The notes beneath the pieces are model-generated. The model saw only the letters and a program-made list of their open reading frames with translations. It was not told where the DNA came from and ran no database searches. Position numbers and translations under genes: made by a program. Source: Microstegium vimineum (lineage: Eukaryota; Streptophyta; Magnoliopsida; Poales; Poaceae). Taken from it: a stretch of 64,000 nt of DNA. Every line of letters starts with the position of its first letter. The first letter of the stretch is position 1. The DNA is taken from NCBI GenBank assembly GCA_022036555.1, contig CM039119.1, positions 27,555,694-27,619,693 of the forward strand, written 5' to 3'. Positions 45,258-56,074 of this stretch are shown piece after piece.

Positions 45258-46055
45258 CTATGCTTCTTCTTCTGCTATGATTTCTTTTTCTTTCCACACT
45301 TGTGTCGGTGTTGTGGCCTCCTTAGGACAAGCCCTCTCTTCTGGATATTTATTAAAATTGAGGGGACGTACCTTTATTACTTCCCATGATTCTTCGCTCT
45401 CGTGCCTGTGGTAGTCATAGAGTGATCTTTCATTTCCTAACCTTTGTGTTGGTGGTGTGTTTGGCCTAGAGAGTGGAGTTAAGTATATTGGCTTTTCTTC
45501 TTCAGGGTATCTCTGTTCACATCTTGACACTTCTCCTTCATAGTTTGCCCATCCATCCTTAGTGTTCTGCTTCTTCTAGTTGCGGTAGCGACGTCTTCTT
45601 CTAATTCTAATATGCTTAGATTCTTCAACAATATAGTTAGCATTAAACTAATGACATACCTTCTCAGAGGGGAAGTGTAGGTGCACTTCTCCTGTTCCAA
45701 TGTAGATGATAGCTTTGTTGGTGCTTAGGAACGACCTTCCAAGGATGATAGGTGGATCATAATCATCTTCTCCCATATCAATGACTAGGAAGTTTGTAGG
45801 GATGAAGTGGTCACCAATTTGTATGGGGACATCTTTTGCTATGCCTTCGATGACGCGGCACGTCTGATCTTCCATCTGGAGTTGGGTGTATGTTGGATGT
45901 GGAGGCATTGTGTCATACAGAAACTCATAGGTCAATTTGGACATAATGTTGACGCCCGATCCGGTGTTGCAGGTTGCTTTCTGGAAGGAGCATATGTTAA
46001 TTTTGCATTCAATGGTTGGGACACCTAGGCTGTCCTTCTTGATCAAATGAGGAGA
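45258..46055 (-). pseudogene. Second protease-like domain and tail of element C polyprotein
   Basis: The minus-strand reading from 46055 is in frame with 50080 once solo LTR G and its TSD copy are taken out. It contains a retropepsin-like domain: CNTGSGVNIMSKLTYEFLYD, IQIGDHFIPTNFLVIDMGED and PPIILGRSFLSTNKAI. The active-site D is N here (C-N-T-G). After a stop at 45648 and a frameshift near 45550 comes a Pro/Thr-rich and acidic tail (YLTPLSRPNTPPTQR, ESEESWEVIKVRPLNF) ending at 45258. No RT follows. Confidence 0.75.
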
Positions 46056-46981
46056 CTTGATGTAACAACCCGAGTTTTCAAACACACAAAAATTACAACT
46101 TTTTAAAACTTTTTCATTAATTAACCCTGATGGTGTTTGCATAATAGGAAGCCCTCTTGTTAATTGCACAAGTAGACCCTATTAGAGTTAGTCTTAGTTG
46201 CATGGCATACTTAAGCTTAACCTTGATCTGCGTCTCTTGGATTTTTGTGTGGCTAACTAATTAACTAAATGAAACAACTTATTGTTCTTAAAAGGAAGAA
46301 GGGAGGAAAAGGAAAAGGATTTGCCCTAAAGCCCAACCAGCCCAAGACAGAAGGCAACCCCCACCAGCACAACCCGCGGGGCAGAGGCCCAGCTCGGCGG
46401 AGCTCCTTCCACCCACGTGCGCGTGGCCCAGTAGGGAGCCAGGCCTAGCCTGCCCTCCCCTCAACCGCGCACAGCAGGCCGGCCCAAGCACAGCAAAGGG
46501 CGCAGCACGCGTCGTGCCACTCCCTTTCCCCCCTCACCGCGCTGCTGACAGGCGGGCCAGCGGCCCCCGCTTGTCATCCCCCTCTCCCGTCCTTGTTTCC
46601 CCTCTCGGCCGAGCAGCAGAAGGAGGCAGGGGAAAGGAGCTCGCCGCGCTGCCGTTTCACGCCGTGCCCCGCCAAATGCATCACGCAGATGGACGGCCAA
46701 AGGCGCCAGAGCACGCGCCTGTCACCGCTCACTGCCCCGCTCTCGCCCCCGCTCGGTGCCAAGTCGCGCCAGAGTGTGACGCTCGCCGTCAGCTCTGCCG
46801 CCGCGGCAGCGCCTCTGACCGGCCGCGCTCCCTCTGACCGGCGCCGCACACCGGGACGCGCCGCACAACACCCCCGCTCCCCAAAACCCTAGCCCTAGCA
46901 CCCCTATCCGCCCTCCTTTCAAACTCCAAGCTCCCGCGGCCGTCAATCGCCATCCCCTGTTCGCCATGGCCAATCCGGCCC

Positions 46982-46987
46982 TATAAA
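46982..46987 (+). promoter_or_regulatory. TATA box of solo LTR G
   Basis: TATAAA in the context CCTATAAAGAAGGCAGAG, preceded by GC-rich U3-like DNA and followed by a C/A-rich leader and ATG at 47096. Confidence 0.5.
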
Positions 46988-48460
46988 GAAGGCAGAGCCC
47001 ATCGCACCGCGCCCCTCCCTAGCACCACCGCCACACCTCAGTGCTGCCAAGCCTCAGAGAGGAGAAGGGAAGAAAGGGGGCAACCGTCCCTGTCATGCCG
47101 CCGAGCTCGCCAGGAGCTGCCGCCGCGTCGTCAACTACCTCGATGGAGCGGCACGGCACGGCACGTCACTGCTTCCGATCGACACGGCCTCGCCTCGCCA
47201 CCATGCCACCAGCCTAGCCTTACCGCCACCTGTGGTAAGCATCAACGCCAAGTCCCCCTGTCATGCCACGCTCTCGCCATGGCCGAGCTTCGCCCCGGCA
47301 AGGTCCCGTCCCCGTCTTGTTGTGGACCGATAGCCCTGGCCGCTTGTACAGCCACCATCGCCATCCAAGGGATACCCCGAACACTTCGTCATGGCACCCA
47401 GCACACCTGCGCCGCACGTGTAACGTCGGCGCAGCCGAGCGCCATGGCCGCGGCCACTACCCCTGTCGTGCCTGTTCCACTTTGCTCCGGCCTCCTCGCT
47501 CGCCAAGGAGTGGCCATCGAGCTACGTCGTGACCACATGCACATGACCGTCTAGTTGGTAGAACCCGAGGATGCCCCCAGCCCCCTGTCCACGGGCGTTG
47601 TGCCGCCGCTGGCGCACGGTCGCGCGCGACACCATGCCTGAGACCCGTTCCGCGCCACACAGCCTGCCCCGCCGTGACGCTAGCCAGTCAATCCAAGTCG
47701 CCCGGGCCCGAGGCGCCGCACTGTCGCAGCAACGGCGGTCGCCCTCGCCGCGGCGTCTCACACCGAGCACCACCCGTGCGGACGCCACCAGAGCCAAGGA
47801 GTGAGGACGGGCGCCCACGCGCGTTGCCAAGCGGAGTGGAGGTGTGCCGAGGCAGAGCCGCGAACGGCGGGAGCAAGCAGAGGAGAGGGGAGAAGCCGGA
47901 ACCAGGCGCGCCCGCGCGCGCGTGTGGCGTTTCTGCATCCGAGCAGAGCAGGGGAGACGGAGGGCGCACAGCGCGGTCCACCGTGGACCAAACAGAAAAG
48001 AGGGGAAGAGAGAGGAGCGGTCTGGTGGATCCTGTTTACCGTGGACGTGCCCCTTGCCAGCGGCCCGAGGCAGGGAAGGGGAGAGTGGGCCTCGCCCACG
48101 TGGCTGGCCCAAAAGAGAAGAGGGGAAGAGCAGAGGGAGTGGGCCGAGCCCCTTGGGCCTCGGCACCAGCATAGCCCAGCAGGCCAGCCAAACCTAGACC
48201 CAGCCGGGCCAGATAGCAGCAGCCAGCCCAGGAAGCCTTGTTTTCCCTTTTCTCTTTTAAAAATCAAGTTTTGAACTTTCGAAATTCTTAGAAAACGCTT
48301 ATGTTTTCAGAAAAATATAAACTTGGGGTCCAATTTTTTCTTAAAACATTCTCTACGTCATAGGCTTATGAATGAGTGAAGTTGGATCTTTTTCGATCTC
48401 TTTTGCATTTTTGCGATTATCTATAGTAATGTCTAAGTCGTGGTTCGTATATGGTTTTAG

Positions 48461-49808
48461 ACCCGGAGGAGTCGACTGCTGAGGAGGAGGACCCTGACTA
48501 CACAGAGGACCTCGGCGATGACTGGACAGGTGCCACATCCCACCCACAGTCATAACACCTATTAGGCATGTCATGATATGAGTAGAATGCTAGCGCTTTA
48601 CTTTATGCAATTGCTCTGAATAGGTTGCATGGTGGATTGCTTGATAAGACTTTACCTTGTCGCAACCATACCCCTGCACACCCGCTTATAGGCTAGACAC
48701 CACTATATTACCATGTCAGATGCTCTATTCATGCCTTTACTTTATGCTGATTAGAGGACTTTTTGTGAGTGGCTAGGCACCGTGTGCCATTAAAATGATG
48801 ATTAACAACTGGGGAGATCTTGGCGTGTGTTTTGGGTGTGTGGTGAGGGTTGAGTCGATTAGGCAGGCCCTACGACAAGTCCGTAGGACGAGCCTTGCCG
48901 GGGGTGCGACCTGGGCATCCCCACGTGAGGTACCTGTGGCGGGTACAAGTGTTTTGAGGAGATCCCGGGGCGAGCCCCGGGATAGAGGTGCTGTGATGGC
49001 ATGGGGGAGTACCCCGATTGAGGAGATGACCTGTATGATCCTACCTAGGAACTGTTTATCAAGTGGACCGGAACCTTGGGAACCTTCGTACACACCACAC
49101 GTCCCTGTAAGGGCGGGGTACGGATGTCGATCGGTTTGGGCGATACCATTACTGTCGGGTTGTTAGGTGATAAGGGTGGATGGTGCCGGTGTTGAGGCCC
49201 GTACCATCCTAGATGCACAGTGCCACGGTGGCTAGTTGCTGTGTCTCCCAGTCTTAGTTTGCCAGTGCACTGGGGAGCCCCAGGGCTGAGTGGCAGGATG
49301 GTGTCATTCCAGATCAGGAGATAGCTCGTTGTCAGCCTAGACCGCGGCCACGGTTGATGATGGTGATCTTGTGGGTACAGGTGTACACACTCTGCAGAGT
49401 TGATCGATCTATACGTATAGCCGTGTCCCCAGTTATGGACATTCCCTTGACCTACGCTTCTCTTGAGTAGTGAGATGAGTCTTTTCTTCTCTCCCCCTGG
49501 GTTTTGTAGGTCCGGCTGTGAGCCGCTGAGGCAATGACGAGAGGGAGTCATCTTGTCGCCTAAAGAGTGTGAGTGTGTGTGGTGAGATGTGTGTGGATGG
49601 GTTGAATGTGTGAGAAATGTGTTAAAACTTGAAAAACAACTTATATTATATTGTTATATTACTTAATAACGAATTTGCATAGCACTTTCCACATAGTGAA
49701 ACACAAAGCATAAGGTGGGAGTCAGTGGCCAGTACAAATCGTACTAAAAGATTTTGGACTCAGGTGACGAGCCGGAGGACATGTACGAGGACGTCGACCC
49801 GGAGGAGT
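48461..49808 (+). pseudogene. Putative spliced acidic ORF inside LTR G
   Basis: A candidate exon after TTTTAG at about 48461 reads PEESTAEEEDPDYTEDLGDD and ends at a donor near 48530. A second candidate exon after GGACTCAG at 49757 continues in phase (DEPEDMYEDVDPEE, then TAG at 49806-49808). Joining keeps the frame and gives a strongly acidic C-terminus. The ~1.2 kb between has no long open frame on this strand. Any upstream exon is unclear. No family recognised; whether it was ever translated is inference. Confidence 0.4.
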
Positions 49809-50079
49809 AGGGTTTCGTGCTGCGCTCAAGTTGGAGATGCTGGAGATCTACGCTTCCCTTCGTTGTTCCGGATGTTGCGTGTTAGTGTGATTCCGCCAGT
49901 GTGGCGATGTAATAATTAATTTAGATCCTCTGTTGTACTCTTTTAATTCAGAACTCGTTGTATGACTATGTTTTCGACTGTAATTTGATAATGCGATGGG
50001 ATGATCTCCTGAGACTATCATATTATAGTTCGCATTTGTGGATTTTCCCTTCGTGGAAAATTGAGATCGTTACACTTGA

Positions 50080-52084
50080 GTTGGTGATCTTGATCATTGT
50101 GGATTGCAGTGACCATCTTTGCTAATTTTGTCCATACTTGCTTCTTGTTCTTGTTTTGCTTGTTCCTCCTATTGGTCCTATTCCTTGGCTTATATTGGGG
50201 TTGTTCAGGAAACTGGAGGGTTATGTTCTTGAAGGAAAATGTATCCTTCTTCCCTTTGATGATGAAATTGATCTTGGCAGTGCTAGCGAAGATGATAGCT
50301 CCAGCAGTGTTCAAGAATGGCCTCCCTAAGATGATGGGTGACCTCTCATCAACACCGGTCTCTATCACCACGAAGTCTGCTAGGATGTATGAGGTACCAA
50401 TCTGGACACGAATATCTTTTAGTATTCCTCTTGGGTAGCACAGTGTCTGATCTGCATGTTGCAAACACATGGTTGTATCTGATAAAGGATAATTAAAGAT
50501 TTTTTCATAAATTACTCTGGGCATGATATTGACGCTTGCGCCAAAGTCGCAAAGTGTTTCAGGAAAGTCCATGCTGTCAATGGAGATCGGGATGACGGGT
50601 TGTCCCAGATCACTTTTCTTGGTTGGTAGAGAGTCGTTACACCACCCTTCTGTGGGGTTGTTCCAATAGGCACTTGCATCAAATATGTCTACAAGATTAG
50701 CAGATTCTAATCCTTCCAGTTGTGATGGAATACCAGGGTTAGTGGTAGGAACAACAGCAACTATTTGGTTTATCTAAGATTCGATCATTTTATTAAAGCT
50801 AATTTGGTTTTTGATGGCAGTAGAAAAATTATCCATCCTATTATTTATAGTTTCTAGTATTTTATCATTGGATGCTAATTTCTTAGATAGGTTATCCATC
50901 AACTTTCCTTGATTAGACACTAACTCTCTCAAAGGTGGTAAACTAGGATTATTGTTAGAATTGTTACCTTGATAATTACCTGAGTAGTTAGGTCTTTGTT
51001 GTTGGTTCCAACCTTGATTTTGTTGAGGACGGTAGTAGTTGTTGTTGTTGTTGATGTAGTTCACATCGTCTTGCACCTCAGGACAATGGTTGCCTGAGTG
51101 TCCAGTTTCTCCACACTCTTCACAGGTCATGTGAGAGTCATAAATGTGCATAACTTCTTTCTTCTCTCCAGCTTTCTCATCAAGTCTCTTCATGAGCAGG
51201 TCTAGCTTTGTAGACAGCATGTCTACCTCCTTGAGCTGGTGCATACCTCCACTTTTCTTGCGAGTTTGAGTTCTTTCTTCACTCCAACCTTGGTTGGACG
51301 CCATCTTCTCCACAAGAGTTGTGGCTTGTGGTATTGTAAGTGATAGGAATGCTCCTCCGGCAGTAGCATCCATGGTCTTACACGTGCTGTTGTTGAGCTC
51401 ATGATAGAAGGTCTGCATAAGTAGCCAATTATCCGTTCAATGATGGGGACATTCTAGGATGTAGTCTTGGAAGCGCTCCCATGCTTCTGGAACAGACTCG
51501 TCATGTTGCTGCTGGAAACTTGAAATCTTCCCACGAAGAGTATTGGTCTTTCCCATGGGAAAGAAGTTTGCTAGAAAATTGGTGGAGCAGAGTGCCCACG
51601 TAGTATTCTTATCCTTTGTTGCATAGAACCACTGCTTTGCTCTTCCCAAGAGTGAGAATGGGAAAAGGCAAAGTAGTATGGCGTCTCTGGGGATATCCTT
51701 GATAGTGAATGTGCTGCAAATCTCCAAGAAGTGTTGGAGATGAGAACTAGTGTCTTGATGTGCTTTCCCACAGAACTGGCTTGCTTGCACCATGTTGATG
51801 AGCACAGACTTGAGCTCAAATGTCTAATCAATTTTTGCAGCTGGTCCAGTGCGGATGTTGTCCGTAGTGAGAGCTGAGAACTCGCGGATTGACTTGTCTT
51901 CCATGGCTTCAAACTTTGATGTCAAGTCTCGAACGATGTTTTGGTGATCTTCTTGATTGGATGAAGCTTCAAGCTGAGATGTTGATGATGATGATTATGT
52001 TACTTTCTTGAGCTTAGCTTTTGTCCTTCTGATTAATGCTTCAGGATTTTCAACAAAATTGTCTGGAAGATCAAATCTATTCAT
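50080..52084 (-). pseudogene. gag: Gag and first protease-like domain of element C
   Basis: One continuous frame runs from ATG 52084 (MNRFDLPDNFVENPEALIRR) to the solo LTR G border, broken only by single stops near 51990, 51825, 51437 and 50774. The capsid part reads HLQHFLEICSTFTIKDIP, LFPFSLLGRAKQWFYA and PEAWERFQDYILECPHH. One CCHC knuckle follows: CEECGETGHSGNHC. An Asn/Gln-rich linker precedes the protease-like domain with CDFGASVNIMPRVIYEKIF and IILGRPFLNTAGAII. D-F-G-A-S resembles the D-L-G-A-S form of Athila proteases. Athila-type Gag by motif. It would package the element's RNA. Confidence 0.85.
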
Positions 52085-52223
52085 ACATTACCCTGCATAA
52101 AATCATAGAAAATAGGCAAAAAACAAGGGTAAAGCTATATGAGTAGAGAGTTGATGTTTTTCTCAATCACATTAGTGATGCAAGTGATAACTCATTTATT
52201 CCTTTTGATAGCTAATCAACCTT

Positions 52224-52240
52224 CCCCGGCAACGGCGCCA
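52224..52240 (-). other. Primer-binding site of element C (tRNA-Asp)
   Basis: The plus strand reads CCCCGGCAACGGCGCCA, identical to the 3' end of plant tRNA-Asp. It is 8 bp from the LTR border at 52249 and sets the element's orientation as minus. Confidence 0.9.
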
Positions 52241-52248
52241 AAAATGCT

Positions 52249-53862
52249 TGTTGACATTTGTAACATCATTACCAAAAGTAGATTAATTTCCATTCCTGAT
52301 AACGGCACCAAAAATGGTTAACCACCTCTCATGCCACTCAAGCCAAGTTGTCATCCCCAGCATGGCAGAGAGATGCTGTATTGAAATATGAAATTGCTCC
52401 TCTAATAAATATAAATGTGTATCTGCAAGCGCACAGATACTACCGATGCAGCATTTTAACCAGGAGTAATATAGGTATCGTTATTTATATTTTTTCCATT
52501 GGGAAGGGAATGCTAAGGAATAAATGAGTAATGAGTATCACTGCATGTGTAATGGAGAGTTTCTATTTATCTCTCTCAATACAGGGTAAGTGTCACATAA
52601 AATATAGATAATAAATGAATAGTGACAAAAGATAAATACACTGATCAGTATATATAGCCACATAAAATAATGATAAGCACCTCAACATATATTCTAGCAA
52701 GTCATTAGCATGGGATTAGGATGAACTACAAGAATATTTCCTAAGTTATTCTAACTATAAAGTCTAGCATATTATGATTAGTGCAATTATACTTGGCAAT
52801 CATGGAAAGATAAGAAGATTACACTCATGCATAGTGAGATTACTAAGAAAGATGAGAAACAATCATAGCAATCACTTCCCCGTAATAATTCGGCTCTGCC
52901 TGCCCTATAAACGGGAGGAGGACTACAAAGGACTCAACAGGACTGTCACTCCCGCGATCTACCTCACGATCCGGAATATAGGGTACAATCGTAGATAAAT
53001 ACAGTATAGGCACCACACCTACACAATATTTATCATTTACCCATAGTACTGATGGATAAACACTATACAATCCTAAACATGAATATAACTCAGATCTAAC
53101 TAAGTCAAGCATATAATCATTATAAACTAAGAACAATATAATTAAGAACATAATCGAATAGAATAAAGTCATAATCAATATATTGAAATAGAGCAAAGTC
53201 ATATTCATGCTAGAGCAATGATGAACAATGAAGAACTAGAGAGAGAATTACCAAGAATCCTCTTGATAGATCCGGAAACCAATCGAAGATTGACTCCTTC
53301 TAGTTATAATCCTATATATCTATGCTAAACTAGAGATCTAGTTGATGTGGTGGCTCTAGGGCTTAATCAGGGGCTTCTCCTCTTGACATGAATAATGAAT
53401 TGTTCGCTCTTTTCTCAGGGTCAGGGGCCTTGCTTATATAGCCTTCTCACATGAATGTCGGCCATTGGATCAAACCGACCTTAGGTGAAGGGTTGAGATT
53501 GATCCTCAAAGGCGGTGGAGCACGATCCGCGAGGGGGAGCCTGATTGGTCCCCTGGCTAGGGAGGCCGCCCAAGGGGGTAGGGCCGGCGCCCTGCCCCTG
53601 GGCCCGCTTGCCCTCTCGTTTCTTCCCGCATCTTTTTGACCCTTCTAGAGTATTCTTTTTCCCACGGATGATAATTATCTCTATGTAAACCTTACATGTG
53701 GGTCTTTCCTCCATATTTTCGGATAACCACCTGCAGAAACAGTCATTCACCAAAACTCATGAAATTCTGTTAGTATAAACGCTAATTCTAGCTATTGGTT
53801 TCACATAGATCCTTTTCCTTGTTTAGTTGATGGTCGAATTTGGTACTTAAGGACTGTCAACA
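52249..53862 (-). repeat. 5' LTR of element C
   Basis: On the plus strand it runs from TGTTGACATTTG to GACTGTCAACA. It pairs with 14709-16299. The minus-strand TATA is the complement of TTATATA at 53434-53440. Confidence 0.92.
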
Positions 53863-53867
53863 TGTAC

Positions 53868-54253
53868 CCAACACTCTCTACCTACAGTATAAAGGGAGAG
53901 AGTGGACCCCAAGCTCGCTCTCTCGCAACCATCACACACACATGCATAGAACTCTCCGACCACTCTTTCGAGCACTCCGACACTCAGACTCTCGGACTCT
54001 CGAACTCACACAAGAACCAAAACGCTCATATGCACGAGACTTGGGAAGCGTCTTTCCCTCTCTCACCCGCTTGTAGCTCCCCTCTGCAGGAACCCCCGTG
54101 CTTGGTAACACGATCCAAACCACACTGGACATAGGGCGTTCATGCTTGAACCGGTATTCATCGCCGTGTCATCCACACACAACCATCCGAGCTCAGACGC
54201 TCTTAGAAATTTACTAGTTGGACGTCTAGACCCTGCCATTTTAGACACCGACA
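53868..54253 (+). repeat. 3' LTR of element A, right part
   Basis: It continues the 5' LTR match (CCAACACTCTCTACC to GACACCGACA) after element C. TATAAA is at 53888-53893. It ends at A's right border, followed by the TSD CCGTC. Confidence 0.93.
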
Positions 54254-54258
54254 CCGTC

Positions 54259-55470
54259 ATTGCTCGTACTATTGTTTTGTAAGACTTTAATGGCTTTGAC
54301 CGATCTCTTGCAATGCATGATATAACCAATTTATTATCAATCTCGTGTTAAATAACTTTGTTGCTTGACATGACCTTGATAGTTGGAATCTTTCTAAAAT
54401 TGAGGCAAGCTTGCTTCATTTCTTCTTTGGATCGATTTTTAATTATTAAAATATTGTTATTTTTAATGTCTCATTAATTATAACAATATTTTTGACTGAG
54501 ATTGAGGTAGATCGGTTTCAAATCATACTGTTTAATCGTTCGCTTTACCCGTCACATCCATCTATTTATCTATATAATGATTAAACATGCTAGATCGATT
54601 TTTTTACCTCATTTTTATGTATCACATGGTACACATTCAAGAGTATGTTTAGCGTTAAGATTAAGATCCGTAATCTCTTTTGTAATTTCTTTCACGGCTA
54701 TAATGGCTCTGACCGATCCCCACTGTTAGACCTCTCCAGATTCAGACAATGTTGGTTACTAGATCTTATTCGAGGCGATAAATATACACTTTCCTTGTTT
54801 ACCCTGTCAGCATCCATTATTTTTAGCCGATCGCCTGTGGTCTAATAAATACAACACGTGTTTTTTTAGTTTTCCGATTCGTTTATGCATGTAATGACCT
54901 ATCTTGTAATATCTTTTCCGATCTATTCAAATAAAAATACAAATAGATCTTTTAATATCTTGTGCAGACTCTATCACGACTGTAATGACCTAGATTGATC
55001 TCCTCTATTCGAGTTTCTTCAAATTCATACTATATCCATTAATAGTTTCCTTTTACTATGGATATGCTATTTGCTTGATAATATGCATATATGTCTTGGA
55101 TAAGGGATTTTTTCATGTGTTGTAATCTTTATTTTATATGATCGGTTAGCTATGTTAAACTCTCTTTGATGTTAAAGATAACTGATTTCATAGTTCTATA
55201 TCCAGGATATCATCTATTTAGTTGATAGCCTTATAAGTCGGCTGCTCGAGCCATACATTTGGAACTGTCTGGGACCGTATAGACATGTTCCGCCTTGTGT
55301 TATTGACCATCTATCCGATCCCTTGTCAATTGTAGGGTCAAATTGACTGACATACCTCGGGTCAAATCAAGCAAACCGGCCGGCTGAGAAGCCTCATGGA
55401 TCAACGGGTGTCCCTACTTTGATCCTCTCAAGCTTGCAAGTGTGTTGCTGCAACTTTTTTTGTGCCAACA
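54259..55470 (+). repeat. LTR of gypsy element D, right part
   Basis: It ends TTTTGTGCCAACA at 55470, followed by CGCTTTTTGCCATGCTTGGTGGGACC-like DNA, the leader seen after the 5' LTR of a large group of grass gypsy elements. It contains GACCGATC repeats and AT-rich DNA. A is inserted in this LTR; its left part lies outside the window. Confidence 0.7.
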
Positions 55471-55514
55471 CGCTTTTTGCCATGCTTGGTGGGACCACAA
55501 TCGTCATTAATATC

Positions 55515-56030
55515 ATGGCTCCAGCCAAAGGAATGCAGTCCAATGACACTATCCTCACAGTCAACATAGAAGAGCTCTCTAAAGAAGACAAAGTCATCAT
55601 TGAGAAAGCATGTGAAGAGCTTAAAACCAAATGCCTGATGTTATTTGGGAAGGCGCGAGATAGAATATTTCAGAAGCTAGAATTACCAAGAGTTTTGATG
55701 CCTAGGGAGTCGGATGTTGGAGATCAAGCTGATAAACAGGATCTTGTTGACACTTTCCACAAAATAGTTCATGAGACAATGACAAATCATAATGAGATAT
55801 TCCTCACAACTTTCAAAAATATTATAAAGGATATCTTTCCTGATTATCCAACTGAGCGGATGGGACCCGTATACTTCAATCTCAATAGTCCAGACAAATA
55901 CAACAAGGACTTCTAATGGAGGAGGTGGATGTTTATCCAATGGTAATGGTGGTAATGTTGTTAATGAAGGGAGTAATGGAGAACTAGTACAACAGCTGAT
56001 CGTTCAACACTTAATTCTAATCCTTATTTA
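55515..56030 (+). pseudogene. gag: gag N-terminus of element D
   Basis: ATG 55515 reads MAPAKGMQSNDTILTVNIEE, then LFGKARDRIFQKLELPRVLM and FPDYPTERMGPVYFNLNS to a stop at 55916. A +1 frame continues with a Gly/Asn-rich stretch (SNGNGGNVVNEGSNGE). It lies directly downstream of an LTR and leader, so it is taken as the start of gag. No catalytic domain present; cut off by solo LTR F and B2. Confidence 0.6.
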
Positions 56031-56074
56031 TTGAGATTGGCTCATAAAATTTCCCCTTAAGTAACCAGACTCGC

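Larger units (their letters stand above)
46061..50074 (+). mobile_element. G: 4.0 kb solo LTR
   Basis: It begins TGTAACAACCCGAG and ends GAGATCGTTACA. The TSD CTTGA is at 46056-46060 and 50075-50079. No internal copy of its own ends is present, so it is one long LTR, left by LTR-LTR recombination. The left half is GC-rich with a TATA box at 46982. The right part holds splice-like acidic exons and a poly(A)-type AT-rich end. It splits the element C polyprotein gene. Orientation is inferred from the TATA box and the acidic ORF. Confidence 0.88.
14709..53862 (-). mobile_element. Element C: RT-less Athila-like LTR retrotransposon (minus strand)
   Basis: Two LTRs (14709-16299 and 52249-53862) are flanked by the TSD TGTAC (14704-14708, 53863-53867). 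The primer site beside the right LTR matches the 3' end of tRNA-Asp, so the element reads on the minus strand. The internal region encodes Gag and two protease-like domains, then about 2.3 kb with no RT, RNase H or integrase. It was therefore non-autonomous when it inserted, unless pol was lost without trace. A CACTA transposon and solo LTR G are inserted in it. Confidence 0.9.
10..54253 (+). mobile_element. Element A: Tat-type Ty3/gypsy LTR retrotransposon, heavily nested
   Basis: The LTR starts with TGTCGGATACC at 10 and the element ends with GACACCGACA at 54253. The 5-bp direct repeat CCGTC lies at 5-9 and 54254-54258, so both ends of one insertion are in the window. The order gag, protease, RT, RNase H, second RNase H-like domain, integrase and an antisense coiled-coil ORF before the 3' LTR is that of the Tat/Retand lineage of plant gypsy elements. 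About 14 kb is A itself; the rest is later insertions (B1, C2, C). The first ~190 bp of the 3' LTR are missing. All coding parts are broken, so this is an old, inactive copy. Confidence 0.93.

Noticed and set aside
47522..48267. Long ORFs on both strands (up to 216 codons) in the GC-rich part of LTR G
   Set aside because: Several overlapping frames are open at once, which reflects high GC content. None has a recognisable domain.
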